A DNA stretch of 64,000 bases, taken from Streptococcus canis (GTDB lineage: Bacteria; Bacillota; Bacilli; Lactobacillales; Streptococcaceae). Position 1 is the stretch's first letter. Each line of letters starts with the position of its first letter. The stretch is from NCBI RefSeq assembly GCF_900636575.1, contig NZ_LR134293.1:1737501-1801500 (forward strand), in the 5' to 3' direction. The position numbers and the translations under genes were made by a program. Below are positions 7,808-17,289 of this stretch, one piece after another. The notes under the pieces are model-generated. The model saw nothing but the letters and a program-made list of their open reading frames with translations, did not search any database and was not told the origin of the DNA.

Positions 7808-8410
7808 TTATCTTCGTTCAATCACTTCGTCAACTGGTAATCGGTAGCTAGGTTCTGGTTTCTCATCACTATAACCAACTGTAATCAGCAATTCTGGACG
7901 AAAACGCGGATCAATGTCCAAAATCTCATTGGTCGTTGACTTATCAAAACCAAGGATAATATTGGAAGCAATCTTTTGATCCGTCAAGGCCAAGACCAAG
8001 TTCATAGCAACAAGACCTGCATTAATAGCTAAGTACTCACCAGTTTGAACGTCATTAAAAGCCGCAAAACGCGGTGGTAAGGTCTCCATGTAATAACCAA
8101 TCAAGTCGTCTGGTAATGATTTAACACCAATACGAGCAATTTTACGAGAACGTAAAGCCAAGTCAGTATCTGAAAATAGCGCCACCACATATTGGGCTTG
8201 TTCTACCTGAACTTTATTTGCCAAGGGCAGTCCCTTTGCTAATTCAGCTTTCCTGTCTTGAACCACAACAAATTTCCATGGTTGAATGTTATTGGCACTG
8301 GGTGCTAAAGTTGCAATCTCAATAGCCGTTCGCAAATCCTTGTAGTCAACTGGCTTGTCATTAAAAGTCTTAATGGCATGGCGTTTTTTGTTCAATTCTA
8401 GAAATTTCAT
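7808..8410 (-). CDS. Nitroreductase-family flavoprotein
   Basis: This 200-residue protein carries the nitroreductase signature near the N-terminus (KKRHAIKTF, then LAPSANNIQPWKFVVV around residues 36-51), which forms the FMN-binding and dimer region. Family members reduce nitroaromatics, quinones or flavins with NAD(P)H in the cytosol. It is a single gene on the minus strand, divergent from pyruvate oxidase. The physiological substrate cannot be told from sequence. Confidence 0.85.
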   Translation of the reverse strand: MKFLELNKKRHAIKTFNDKPVDYKDLRTAIEIATLAPSANNIQPWKFVVVQDRKAELAKGLPLANKVQVEQAQYVVALFSDTDLALRSRKIARIGVKSLPDDLIGYYMETLPPRFAAFNDVQTGEYLAINAGLVAMNLVLALTDQKIASNIILGFDKSTTNEILDIDPRFRPELLITVGYSDEKPEPSYRLPVDEVIERR

Positions 8411-8536
8411 CTCAAAACTTCCTATCTAATTCTGATTTTTAATACCTCTTCATTTTACCATAAAAAGCTTTTAATACCTCTTAAAAATCACAATTTCACG
8501 ATATTTCCTCTTTTAATACTAATTAGTACAAAATTC

Positions 8537-8565
8537 TTGCTTTATTTCATTTAGAGCGTTATGAT
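8537..8565 (+). promoter_or_regulatory. Promoter of the pyruvate oxidase gene
   Basis: TTGCTT (8537-8542), a 17-base spacer and TATGAT (8560-8565) make a good sigma-70-type promoter. It leaves an untranslated leader of about 150 bases before the ATG at 8724. Confidence 0.6.
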
Positions 8566-8667
8566 AGCAATATCAAAACATTATCAAGACTGACTGACAA
8601 AGGAAGTCTGCTACAATTCACCTCAGTTAGGGGATAGTCCTACCACTTATCCAACTATCTGAATTGC

Positions 8668-8696
8668 AACACGACTTTCATTTACGGTCGTGTTTT
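8668..8696 (+). promoter_or_regulatory. Leader hairpin before pyruvate oxidase
   Basis: AACACGAC (8668-8675) pairs with GTCGTGTT (8687-8694), followed by TTGTCATT, within the long 5' leader. It resembles a weak intrinsic terminator placed before the gene. The rest of the 313-base gap between the nitroreductase and oxidase genes holds the promoter and no other recognised signal. Confidence 0.35.
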
Positions 8697-8723
8697 GTCA
8701 TTCGTTGAAGGAGGAAAATAGAT

Positions 8724-10463
8724 ATGAGTAAGATAAAAGCATCTGATGCCATGATAAAGGTTATTGAAGCTTGGGGGGTTAAAACCATTTATGGACTTCC
8801 TGGAGGATCCTTTGATTCCACCATGAATGCCTTACATAACCGTCAGAACAGTATGCAATACATTCAAGTCCGCCACGAAGAAGCTGGCGCTTTAGCAGCG
8901 GTTGGGGAGGCAAAAGTCACTGGTCGTATCGGTGTCACTTTTGGTTCTGCTGGGCCTGGAGCCGTTCATTTGCTTAACGGTTTGTATGATGCCAAACATG
9001 ATGGTGTTCCCCTACTTGCCCTCATTGGTCAAGTGCCGACCTTCAACATGAACAAATCTTATTTCCAAGAATTAAATGAAAATCCCATGTTTGAAGACGT
9101 TGCCATTTATAACCGCACTGTTATGACTGCCGAACAATTGCCTTATGTCGTAGATGAGGCGATTCGCCAAGCCTATGCCCACAAAGGGGTTGCTGTGGTG
9201 ACCATTCCAAAAGATTTAGGATGGCAAGATATTGAAGACACTTATGTTTCAACCGCGGTGCATTACCAAAAACCTTTGTTGCCTATGCCAAATCCTGAGC
9301 ATATTGATCAAGCACTAACCCTTTTACAAGCTGCCAAACGTCCTCTCATTTATATTGGGCTTGGTACTCGTGGGGCTAGAGAAAATATTATGGCCTTGGC
9401 AAAACAACTAAAAGCGCCAATTTTAAGTTCGGCGCCTGCTAAAGGTATTGTTCCTGATAATTTTGAACTCTATATGGGCTCTGCTGGTCGGGTAGCCAGT
9501 AAGCCAGGTGTTGAGATGCTACAACAAGCCGACACCATTATTACTTTTGGGACAGACATGCCTTTCCAAGGACACTTTATTCAAGATGACACGACATATA
9601 TCCAAGTGGATATTGACGGTACCAAATTTGGTCGCAGACACCACGTTAACTTAGCTATTCTTGCTGATGCCAAACAGACCATCAAAGCCTTGCTTGAAAA
9701 AGGCAGAGAATTACCTGAAACAGACTGGTATCGTGTGGCTCTGGCCAACAAGAAAAATTGGCAAGAGTGGATAGCTTCTTTTGAAGATGACAACCGTGAA
9801 CCATTACGTGTAGAACCTGTCTTTAAAGCTATTAACGATATGGCCACTAAAGATGCTATCTTTCAAATTGATGTGGGCAATGTCACTATTGATGCTATTC
9901 GTTTCCTCAAAATGAATGACCAACAAGCTTTGACAACTAGTGGCTGGTACGCTACTATGGGTTATGCTCTTCCAGCAGCCATCGGCGCTCAGGCAGCCTA
10001 CCCAGACCGACAAGTTTGGTCCATTTCAGGTGATGGTGGCTGGACCATGAACATGCAAGATATTGCAACAGCTGTCAAATATCAATTGCCAATTATCAAT
10101 GTGATTTTAACCAATCAAAGTCTGGGCTTTATTGAAGCCGAACAAGATGATATGCCACAACCCCATTCTGGCATTGACCTCATGGATATTGATTTTGGTA
10201 AAGCTGCTAGTGCTATGGGCGCTAAAGGCTTTACTGTTCATAGCTTAGCAGAACTCAAAACGGCTTTCCAAGAAGCTCAAGGTGCTACTGGTCCTGTGGT
10301 GATTGATGTTAAAATCGCTAATGATCGCCCTCTTCCCGTGGAACAGTTACGTTTGGATCCAGAAACATACGACGCTGACCTCGTGCATCAGTTCACAGAA
10401 ACTTACGACACCCAAGGGCTACTATCCTTTAATCAACTATTGAAAGAGGTTCAAAGTCAATAA
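8724..10463 (+). CDS. spxB: Pyruvate oxidase (TPP/FAD-dependent, Pox5/SpxB type)
   Basis: The 579-residue enzyme has the three-domain POX layout. The N-terminal TPP domain carries the catalytic Glu (VRHEEAGALAA near residue 50); a central FAD domain follows; the C-terminal TPP domain has the GDGG motif with NQS about 27 residues on (near residues 434-467). It should convert pyruvate, phosphate and oxygen to acetyl phosphate, CO2 and hydrogen peroxide. By eye it is closer to Lactobacillus Pox5 than to pneumococcal SpxB. An AAGGAGG site precedes the ATG. I do not recall it as a standard S. pyogenes gene, which supports a different pyogenic species. Confidence 0.85.
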   Translation: MSKIKASDAMIKVIEAWGVKTIYGLPGGSFDSTMNALHNRQNSMQYIQVRHEEAGALAAVGEAKVTGRIGVTFGSAGPGAVHLLNGLYDAKHDGVPLLALIGQVPTFNMNKSYFQELNENPMFEDVAIYNRTVMTAEQLPYVVDEAIRQAYAHKGVAVVTIPKDLGWQDIEDTYVSTAVHYQKPLLPMPNPEHIDQALTLLQAAKRPLIYIGLGTRGARENIMALAKQLKAPILSSAPAKGIVPDNFELYMGSAGRVASKPGVEMLQQADTIITFGTDMPFQGHFIQDDTTYIQVDIDGTKFGRRHHVNLAILADAKQTIKALLEKGRELPETDWYRVALANKKNWQEWIASFEDDNREPLRVEPVFKAINDMATKDAIFQIDVGNVTIDAIRFLKMNDQQALTTSGWYATMGYALPAAIGAQAAYPDRQVWSISGDGGWTMNMQDIATAVKYQLPIINVILTNQSLGFIEAEQDDMPQPHSGIDLMDIDFGKAASAMGAKGFTVHSLAELKTAFQEAQGATGPVVIDVKIANDRPLPVEQLRLDPETYDADLVHQFTETYDTQGLLSFNQLLKEVQSQ

Positions 10464-10473
10464 GATAAAAAGA

Positions 10474-10507
10474 AAAACGTCTGAAACAGAAATGTTTCAG
10501 CCGTTTT
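10474..10507. terminator. Terminator between pyruvate oxidase and uvrC
   Basis: A stem built on AAAAACG and CTGAAAC against GTTTCAG and CGTTTTTT lies between the two convergent genes. A-rich and T-rich flanks let it serve both strands. Confidence 0.7.
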
Positions 10508-10516
10508 TTGCTATGA

Positions 10517-12301
10517 TCAACTTTGCTGACTGTCCGTTACGTGCTGATGAATGGCTTGTGCTACCACTCTAGGAATCCCTAAAGTTTGAATTTCATCTGG
10601 ACTAGCTGCCGCAATGGCAGTCATGGTTTTAAAATGCTTAAGCAGTGCCTGCTTGCGCTTTGGACCGAGTCCTGGAATCTTATCCAATTTCGATGAGAAA
10701 GAATTCTTGCTACGTACCTGACGATGAAAGGTAATGGCAAAACGGTGCACCTCATCTTGAATCCGTTGCAAGAGGAAAAATTCTTCTGAATTGCGAGGCA
10801 AGGCAACCACCTCAAGAGGATTGCCAAAGAGCAATTCATGGGTTTGGTGCTTATCATTTTTTTGTAAACCTGCGATAGGAATACTGAGACCTAATTGGTT
10901 TGCAATCACTTCCCTTGCCACATTGACTTGTCCCTGACCGCCGTCAATAATAATCAAATTAGGGGCGATCAACCCTTCATTTTTGACGCGACTATACCTT
11001 CGAAAAAGCACTTCTCTCATGCTAGCATAATCATCTGGGCCCACCACTGTTTTAATCTTAAATTTACGGTAATCTTTCTTACTAGGTTTCCCGTCAACAA
11101 AAACAACCATAGCCGCTACGGGGCTTGTCCCTTGAATATTGGAATTATCAAAGGCTTCAATACGCAAAGGCTTGTCAATCCCTAACAAGTGGCCTATATT
11201 TTCAATAGCACCGCTAGTTTTCTTAATATCTTTTTCCAACAAATCAAATTTCTGCTGAAGGCTGACGCGGGCATTCTTAGTAGCCAAAGCCACCAGCTGT
11301 TTTTTCTCACCTCGTTTGGGTTTGATGATTTGGGTTGGCACAATAGCGGCTACTAATTCTTCATCAATAGCTTCTGGAATGAAGACTTCTTTAGGAATGA
11401 AATGCTGTTTATCTTGGTAAAACTGCCCCATATAGGTTAAAAAATCTTCTTCTGCCTCGTTATAGTAGGGAAAAAGGTTGACATCACGCTGAATCAATTT
11501 TCCTTGACGGACAAAGAAAACCTGCACGCACATCCAACCTTTGTCAACAAAGTAACCAAAAATATCCCTGTCTTGCAAGTCCTTGCTCATCACTCGCTGC
11601 TTGGTGCGCATGGTGGCAATACCTGAAATCAAATCTCGATACTCAGCTGCACGTTCAAATGCCATTTCCTCAGAAGCTGCTAACATTTTTGCACGCAGCC
11701 CGTCAATAATTTTATCATCCTTGCCATTCAAAAAGTGTTTGACTTCCTCTACCAGACCGTCCCAATAAGCTTTATCCGTATGGCAAATGGTATGAGCACA
11801 GCACTGCCCTAAATGGTAATAAAAACAGACCTTATTGACAGGGTTTTTACATTTCTTAAAGGGAAAAATGCGATCCAGCAATTTTTTCACTTCGTTAGCG
11901 GTGTAAGAATCTGGATAGGGCCCAAAATACAGGCCGTCATTTTTCTTAATTTGTCTCGTAATGAGCAGGCGAGGAAAGGTCTCATTGGTGATTTTGATAA
12001 AGGGATAAGACTTGTCGTCTTTGAGCTTGATATTATACTTGGGCATGTTTTCTTGAATCAAGTTGATTTCAAGTAAGAGTGCCTCAGTATTTGATTCGGT
12101 GACAATAAATTCAAAATCAGCAATCTCAGACACCAATAATGCTGTCTTGGTATCATGGCTACCACGAAAATAAGACCGTACTCGGTTCTTCAAATTCTTA
12201 GCCTTGCCTACATAGATAATGGTTCCCGCTTTATCCTTGTGCAAGTAGCAACCAGGGCTATCTGGCAAGAGTTCTAGCTTGTGTTTAATCAGTTCGTTCA
12301 T
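10517..12301 (-). CDS. uvrC: Excinuclease ABC subunit C (UvrC)
   Basis: This 594-residue protein has the full UvrC order: GIY-YIG nuclease at the N-terminus ([20 protein letters not shown] around residues 26-45), the UVR motif near residue 205 ([20 protein letters not shown]), the RNase H-like nuclease in the second half ([20 protein letters not shown]) and a C-terminal helix-hairpin-helix ([19 protein letters not shown]). It makes both incisions in nucleotide excision repair with UvrA and UvrB. Length is normal for the family. Starts at an ATG with no close partner gene. Confidence 0.95.
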   Translation of the reverse strand: MNELIKHKLELLPDSPGCYLHKDKAGTIIYVGKAKNLKNRVRSYFRGSHDTKTALLVSEIADFEFIVTESNTEALLLEINLIQENMPKYNIKLKDDKSYPFIKITNETFPRLLITRQIKKNDGLYFGPYPDSYTANEVKKLLDRIFPFKKCKNPVNKVCFYYHLGQCCAHTICHTDKAYWDGLVEEVKHFLNGKDDKIIDGLRAKMLAASEEMAFERAAEYRDLISGIATMRTKQRVMSKDLQDRDIFGYFVDKGWMCVQVFFVRQGKLIQRDVNLFPYYNEAEEDFLTYMGQFYQDKQHFIPKEVFIPEAIDEELVAAIVPTQIIKPKRGEKKQLVALATKNARVSLQQKFDLLEKDIKKTSGAIENIGHLLGIDKPLRIEAFDNSNIQGTSPVAAMVVFVDGKPSKKDYRKFKIKTVVGPDDYASMREVLFRRYSRVKNEGLIAPNLIIIDGGQGQVNVAREVIANQLGLSIPIAGLQKNDKHQTHELLFGNPLEVVALPRNSEEFFLLQRIQDEVHRFAITFHRQVRSKNSFSSKLDKIPGLGPKRKQALLKHFKTMTAIAAASPDEIQTLGIPRVVAQAIHQHVTDSQQS

Positions 12302-12336
12302 GCTACTAGTTTATCAAAAATTTGGGGTTTTGACCT

Positions 12337-12357
12337 CAAAAAAGAGCCCTAAGGCTC
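12337..12357 (-). terminator. Small intrinsic terminator upstream of uvrC
   Basis: On the minus strand GAGCC, a 4-base loop, then GGCTC and a T-run (12337-12343) form a short terminator. It would end transcription entering from the broken HAD gene. Confidence 0.55.
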
Positions 12358-12374
12358 CTTCTTTAAAGTAATCC

Positions 12375-12664
12375 GTTTTCCATTATGCTAAAAACACCTG
12401 AATCATTATTTGACATGGTCAAAGTACCAGCACGTTTCCATTTTCAACGATGTAGGCACTATTTTCGCTGACAATCGTTATTTAGTCAGCCTAGTCTTTG
12501 AAAAATCCCTTGATTGGGTCGTATTGATTGCCACTGATGGCAACAAAGCATTTCTCTTGTGCCTGTAAGGATTCAAAAATATGACCAAATCGCTGACAAT
12601 CATAATCATTAACATCTGTCAAAAAAGTGCTATCCATATCGGTTGCAACAACGTGAATGGCCAT
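12375..12664 (-). pseudogene. Cof-type HAD phosphatase, truncated remnant
   Basis: From the ATG at 12664 the frame reads MAIHVVATDMDSTFLTD, with a nearly intact HAD motif I (DMDST for the usual DxDGT), and ends at 12491. In the bases just downstream another frame continues with TIVSENSAYIVENGNVLVL, matching the next conserved block of Cof-type HAD proteins, before stops. Such proteins are about 270 residues long, so most of the gene is gone and the rest is frameshifted. The longer frame from 12700 adds only unlikely upstream codons. Confidence 0.7.
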
Positions 12665-12722
12665 AATATCTCCAAAATAATCCCTAAAAGCAAGTACCAC
12701 GCCATGCTCTTAGGGTTAAAGA

Positions 12723-14099
12723 TTACGATTGATTTGGGGTGTAGATAAGGTGTTCATTCACAAAGGAAGTAAAGCCAAGTTCACTCAATTCACGGCCATA
12801 GCCTGAATTTTTAATCCCACCAAATGGAAGCTCTGGAAGACTAGTCCAGCCTGAATTGATAAAGGACATGCCAGTCTCAATCTTAGCAGCCACTGCTTCG
12901 GCATGTTCTTGATTGCTACTAAAGATAGTACCTCCAAGACCATAGTTAGAATCATTCGCCACTTCAATCGCTTCTTCTTCAGAAGATACTTTATAAATTT
13001 CACCGACTGGGCCAAAGATTTCTTGGTAGTAAACAGGGTTATCTTTTGTGAGGCCAGCAATAATGGTTGGCATGACGAAGTTACCTGGATGGTCAATCGC
13101 TTCACCACCGTAAACCAGTTCCGCACCATGATCCAAAGCCAACTTAATTTGGTCAAGAACATCTTCTTTAGCTTGAGCTGATGATAATGGTGCCAACGTT
13201 GTTTCTGGGTCCATTGGATCTCCCCATTTGGCTGTCTTGAAGACTTTCGTTAACAAGTCTTTAAAACGGTCATAGTCTTTGTCAAGCACGATAAAACGTT
13301 TAGATGAGGTACATACTTGTCCTGCATTGTAAAGACGAGAGAAGTAAAGCACCTTCTCTAATTGATCCCAATCCGCATCATCAAGAATAATAAAAGCATC
13401 ATCACCCCCCAATTCAAGGGTTGTCTTTTTCAAGTTTTTACCAGCTTCTTCTGCGATGCTAGCGCCTCCACGTTCAGAACCTGTCAAGCAGACACCGACA
13501 ACACGTTTATCAGCAATAACTTGTGACACTTGGTCATAAGAAATAAACAAATTGGTAAAACTACCTGCTTCGGCACCAGCTTCGAGAACTAATTCTTCAA
13601 AAGATTGGGCAGAGCGTGGGCAAATGGAAGCATGTTTCAAGACCATTGGGTTCCCAACAATAAAGTTTGGGGCAAAGACCCTCATGATTTGATAGTAAGG
13701 GAAATTCCAAGGTTCAACGGCTAGGATAACACCTGTTGATTGTTTCAAATAGTAAGCCTGACCAGAATCTGTTTCTAGTGGTGTAGACATCAAAAACTCA
13801 TCTGCCTTATCAGCGTAGTAATCAGCAATATCGGCACAAAGATCTACTTCACCTTGGGCTTCTGTGAACAGTTTTCCCATATCTTTAGTCATGATTTCAG
13901 CGTATTTATCTCGGTCACGACGAAGAATAGCAGCCACTTGATGAAGCTGGGCCTTACGGTCTTCTAAATGATCTTCCTGACGCCATTTTTTATAGAGAAG
14001 GTGAGCTCTTTCAAGAACATCTGCCACACCTTGGTCGGTCATGTTATCGAATGCATGAAGGACTTCGTTTGTATAAGGATAAATTGTTTGATAAGCCAT
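12723..14099 (-). CDS. gabD: NAD(P)-dependent aldehyde dehydrogenase (succinate-semialdehyde type)
   Basis: This 458-residue ALDH carries the catalytic Glu motif (LELGGDDAFI near residue 230) and catalytic Cys (GQVCTSSKRFIV near residue 265), with the PWNFPYYQ coenzyme motif near residue 130. It oxidises a small aldehyde to its acid; streptococcal orthologues are usually called succinate-semialdehyde dehydrogenase GabD. No GABA transaminase is nearby, so the true substrate is open. I take the ATG at 14099 (9 bases after AAGGAGG); a GTG one codon earlier is possible. Confidence 0.8.
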   Translation of the reverse strand: MAYQTIYPYTNEVLHAFDNMTDQGVADVLERAHLLYKKWRQEDHLEDRKAQLHQVAAILRRDRDKYAEIMTKDMGKLFTEAQGEVDLCADIADYYADKADEFLMSTPLETDSGQAYYLKQSTGVILAVEPWNFPYYQIMRVFAPNFIVGNPMVLKHASICPRSAQSFEELVLEAGAEAGSFTNLFISYDQVSQVIADKRVVGVCLTGSERGGASIAEEAGKNLKKTTLELGGDDAFIILDDADWDQLEKVLYFSRLYNAGQVCTSSKRFIVLDKDYDRFKDLLTKVFKTAKWGDPMDPETTLAPLSSAQAKEDVLDQIKLALDHGAELVYGGEAIDHPGNFVMPTIIAGLTKDNPVYYQEIFGPVGEIYKVSSEEEAIEVANDSNYGLGGTIFSSNQEHAEAVAAKIETGMSFINSGWTSLPELPFGGIKNSGYGRELSELGFTSFVNEHLIYTPNQS

Positions 14100-14176
14100 C
14101 ACATATAGCCTCCTTTTCTTAATACTTTTAGTCTATCAGAAATTGAAATCGATTTCAAAAAATGACTACGCTATTT

Positions 14177-14884
14177 TTAAAGGCTATTGTCTGTTGCTCC
14201 CCTAATACAGTTCAGCAGGGCTTGATAATCTGACGCTTCATAGGTAGGGTGACTAGGGCTGTTATTTAGGAGGTGCTTTGGGTTGTACCATAGGGTATCC
14301 ATGCCAGCATTAATTCCCCCTTGAACATCGGCCGATAAACTGTCTCCAATCATCAAAGCTCGGTCGGGTTGATAATGAGGAATCTGTTGAATCATCCAAT
14401 CATAGAAAGTCTTGTTAGGTTTTTGACTACCTGATTGCTCCGAAATAAAAACTGCTTTGAAGTAAGGCCCTAAACCAGACGCTTCCAATCGACCTTGTTG
14501 AATCCTTGCAATGCCATTAGTTGCCGCATAAAGGTTATAGCCTTGGACAGTTAACTCCGCTAACAGTTCTTTAGCGCCATCATAAACTTGCCCTTGATCT
14601 TTTAAATGCTGTTGATAAGCTTCTGCTAACTGCCTACCATCAACCGTCACTCCAAAATGGGCAAATAGCAGAGCAAAGCGAGAATAAACCAAATCAGCTT
14701 TACTAATATCCCCACGTTCCAACTGTTTCCATAAGTTCTGATTCATCGGCTTATAGTAGTCCTTATAAGCCTTAATATCAGTAACTTGGCACTCTTCTAA
14801 CAACTTGGTCAAAGCAAGCTCTTCTGCCGCATCAAAATCAAGTAAGGTATGGTCAAGGTCGAAAAAAAGAAATTTGTAATGCAC
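14177..14884 (-). CDS. HAD-superfamily hydrolase, YjjG-type (nucleotidase)
   Basis: The 235-residue protein begins FFDLDHTLLDFD (motif I with both Asp), has a helical cap, motif II near ATNGIARIQQGRL and motif IV GDSLSADVQGG. This is the layout of YjjG/YfnB-type HAD phosphatases, which can act as pyrimidine 5'-nucleotidases that clean up unusual nucleotides. It lies 15 bases downstream of the acetyltransferase gene, so they are probably cotranscribed. The precise substrate is inferred. Confidence 0.8.
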   Translation of the reverse strand: MHYKFLFFDLDHTLLDFDAAEELALTKLLEECQVTDIKAYKDYYKPMNQNLWKQLERGDISKADLVYSRFALLFAHFGVTVDGRQLAEAYQQHLKDQGQVYDGAKELLAELTVQGYNLYAATNGIARIQQGRLEASGLGPYFKAVFISEQSGSQKPNKTFYDWMIQQIPHYQPDRALMIGDSLSADVQGGINAGMDTLWYNPKHLLNNSPSHPTYEASDYQALLNCIRGATDNSL

Positions 14885-14899
14885 TTCTTGCCTCGCTTT

Positions 14900-15466
14900 C
14901 TACTCCTGCTCGATTTCCCTTACAACTTGACAAGGGACACCTGCTGCTAAAGAATTGGCTGGAATATCATGAGTGACAACTGATCCTGAAGCAATTACAC
15001 AGCCACTGCCAATGGTAACGCTAGGCATGACATTGACATTAGCACCAAACCAGACATTATCTCCTATGGTAATTGGTAAAGCTTTTTCAAGACCTTCATT
15101 ACGACGTTTATAATCTAGAGGGTGGTTTGCCGTGTAAAAACCTGTCGAAGGACCTACAAAGACATTATCTCCCAAGGTAATCTTCGCCCCATCCATGAAA
15201 TAGCAATTACTGTTAACAAAGCAATTCTTCCCAAAAGTAATGTTCTTACCATAGTCACAGATGAAAGGGCTGAGCAGGACCAAGCCATCAAAAGACTGTC
15301 CAAAAAGTTGGCTTAAAAGGGCTGAGCGTTCTTCTTCTCGACTAGGTTTTAATTGGTTTAAATCGAAACAGAGATCTTGTGCTACCATGCGTTTTTGAAT
15401 CAGTTCCGAATCAAAATTAGCATCATACCATTCGCCTCTAGTCATTTTGTCAAATTCTGTAGTCAT
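14900..15466 (-). CDS. maa: Maltose/galactoside O-acetyltransferase family protein
   Basis: The 188-residue protein has an N-terminal maltose-acetyltransferase (Mac) helical region (MTRGEWYDANFDSELIQKR) and then left-handed beta-helix hexapeptide repeats. These include FVGPSTGFYTANHPLD with the catalytic His near residue 115. It should transfer acetyl from acetyl-CoA to a sugar hydroxyl. The length and motif order match the family. Which sugar is used is unknown. It forms a likely two-gene unit with the HAD phosphatase. Confidence 0.82.
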   Translation of the reverse strand: MTTEFDKMTRGEWYDANFDSELIQKRMVAQDLCFDLNQLKPSREEERSALLSQLFGQSFDGLVLLSPFICDYGKNITFGKNCFVNSNCYFMDGAKITLGDNVFVGPSTGFYTANHPLDYKRRNEGLEKALPITIGDNVWFGANVNVMPSVTIGSGCVIASGSVVTHDIPANSLAAGVPCQVVREIEQE

Positions 15467-15641
15467 AAGGGCTCCTTTTGAGGGTGTTGTGTTTGAGTTG
15501 ACATGCCTTAATCCACTTATCGTTTAAAAGTTTTTAACAAAGATTAAGAATTGTCACCTCTTTAGGCAATTTAGAGAAAGAGATTTTTTGTCAAAAGTGA
15601 TAATAAATACACTTTCTACTACAAGAACATCTTTTTCTAAT

Positions 15642-16148
15642 CTAAGAACGGGCTAAACGTTTGCTTAACCGCTCGACAAACTCGTAGGCGGCTGGACAAA
15701 TCAAGGTGTTCTTGAGGGTGAGGTAATTAATCTGGTAGATTTTTTTGCGGTCTGTGTGAGGAAATTCTCGGCAGGCTTTTGGTCTGACATCATAAATGCT
15801 ACAAAGGTTATCGCCCCCTAAAAAAGGACAAGGGAGGGACTGGAAAACCTTATCACCATCCTCATCCACGCGTAAGTAAGTCTTTTCAAAAGTCGCTAAT
15901 GTCATTTGAAATAGTTTAGCAATTTTGACAATATCGGTCTCTGTCAAATCAGGTCCAAGGTCTTTGCAACAGTTAGCACAGGCAGTACAATCAATCCCTT
16001 GAAAAACCTCCTGATGAATGGCTTGGACAATTTTGTCTAGATGTTTAGGTGGTTTTTTCTTTAAAGCTGCTAAAAACTTTCGGTGTTCAGCCTGCCTTTG
16101 CAAAGCAAGCTGGTGATACTTTTCAATATCAATGGTTTTTGGTGGCAT
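15642..16148 (-). CDS. YkgJ-family cysteine cluster protein
   Basis: The 168-residue protein carries CTACANCCKDLGP near residue 56 and CPFLGGDNLCSIYDVRPKAC near residues 109-128, the eight-cysteine YkgJ arrangement that may bind zinc or an Fe-S cluster. Family role is not established. It stands alone on the minus strand. The 175 bases between it and the acetyltransferase gene are AT-rich with no recognised signal. Confidence 0.78.
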   Translation of the reverse strand: MPPKTIDIEKYHQLALQRQAEHRKFLAALKKKPPKHLDKIVQAIHQEVFQGIDCTACANCCKDLGPDLTETDIVKIAKLFQMTLATFEKTYLRVDEDGDKVFQSLPCPFLGGDNLCSIYDVRPKACREFPHTDRKKIYQINYLTLKNTLICPAAYEFVERLSKRLARS

Positions 16149-16242
16149 AATCTTTACTTTCTTAACTGAAGATGATTCTTATTATAACATAGAAAAAAGG
16201 TCTTAGGACCTTTTTCAAATTGACAACCTCATGCTTTTAGCC

Positions 16243-17289
16243 CTACTTAGCTTTTTCCAACCGTTGACGCAACTGGTTGTACGTGGCCACTATTTTTTTC
16301 TTGTGCTTAGTAACATAAGCATAATCTTCTTTCAAAGTGGCTATCGTTTCTAAGGCTTTCATGTCGTGACTGGTTTGGGCATCTTGACGAATGGGTCGGT
16401 TACTGGTTGATTGGCCAAAGGCATTTTGCACATCACGTGATAACATAAAATTAATAAAAAGCTTGGCCTCTGTCAGATTTGGCGCATCTTTGATAATAGC
16501 AACAGATGAAGGCACAAACACCGTTCCTTCTTTCGGATAAACAATGGAAACATTGGCACCACTTTTTTGCAGATTGATACAAGGATCTTCGTAGGTGAGT
16601 CCAACAATCATCTTGCCTTCAGCGACAGATTGATAGACTTCTGAAGAACTCGTGGCTCTAATAGAATTCATATTGACCAACAAGCGCTTCATATAAGCCC
16701 AAGCGTCAGCATTTGTATACCCTCCCTTAGCTAATAATATATTGGTCAGTTGTGAGAAAGCGCTTGATGAACTGTTGGGATCAGCAAAAGCAATCTTCCC
16801 TTTTAAGGCCAGCTGAAGCAAGTCCTCATAACTAGTAATGGTAAGGCCCTGTGCTAATTCATTATTAACAATCAGTACACTGCCATTAATGGTGTAAGGT
16901 GTGGCACGGTGGCTGGGTAATTGGTAGTCCGAAATAACGGTGGCCACTTGAGGGGAAACATAGGATTCAAACAAGTCTTTATGACTTTCAAACTGTGTGT
17001 AGTTTCCACCAAAGAAAATATCTGCCTTTAACTGCTTATTTTTTTGACGCAATTGGTCAATTAATTGACCTGTCCCTCCTTGAATCAACCTAACCTTAAT
17101 GCCATATTTTTCTTCAAAAGCTGGAATGGTGCTTGTTAAAATTGTCTGGCTGTTCGGGCTCAAAATCACTAGTTCCTTAGGCATCTGTTGCTTTGAAGAC
17201 AACGTCTTTAGCGCCAACGCTCCACCACTCAGAGCCAGTATAACAAGACACAATAGACTGATAAGATACTTCCCTTTAAGCTTTGTCAT
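16243..17289 (-). CDS. Extracytoplasmic solute-binding protein (sensor component, HptA-like)
   Basis: This 348-residue protein starts with a signal sequence (hydrophobic residues about 9-27) without a lipobox Cys. The mature part resembles class II periplasmic binding proteins for iron or phosphosugars (ILSPNSQTILTSTIPAFEEK; GNYTQFESHKDLF; ITSYEDLL). No permease or ATPase accompanies it. Instead its start codon overlaps the response regulator's stop by 4 bases and the histidine kinase precedes that. By analogy with staphylococcal HptA it may sense a ligand for the kinase rather than feed a transporter. It is often annotated as iron-binding; that assignment is unsupported here. Confidence 0.7.
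   Translation of the reverse strand: MTKLKGKYLISLLCLVILALSGGALALKTLSSKQQMPKELVILSPNSQTILTSTIPAFEEKYGIKVRLIQGGTGQLIDQLRQKNKQLKADIFFGGNYTQFESHKDLFESYVSPQVATVISDYQLPSHRATPYTINGSVLIVNNELAQGLTITSYEDLLQLALKGKIAFADPNSSSSAFSQLTNILLAKGGYTNADAWAYMKRLLVNMNSIRATSSSEVYQSVAEGKMIVGLTYEDPCINLQKSGANVSIVYPKEGTVFVPSSVAIIKDAPNLTEAKLFINFMLSRDVQNAFGQSTSNRPIRQDAQTSHDMKALETIATLKEDYAYVTKHKKKIVATYNQLRQRLEKAK

Noticed and set aside
16243..17289. Annotation as an iron-uptake binding protein
   Set aside because: No iron-specific feature, permease or ATPase is present; the gene belongs to a two-component operon.
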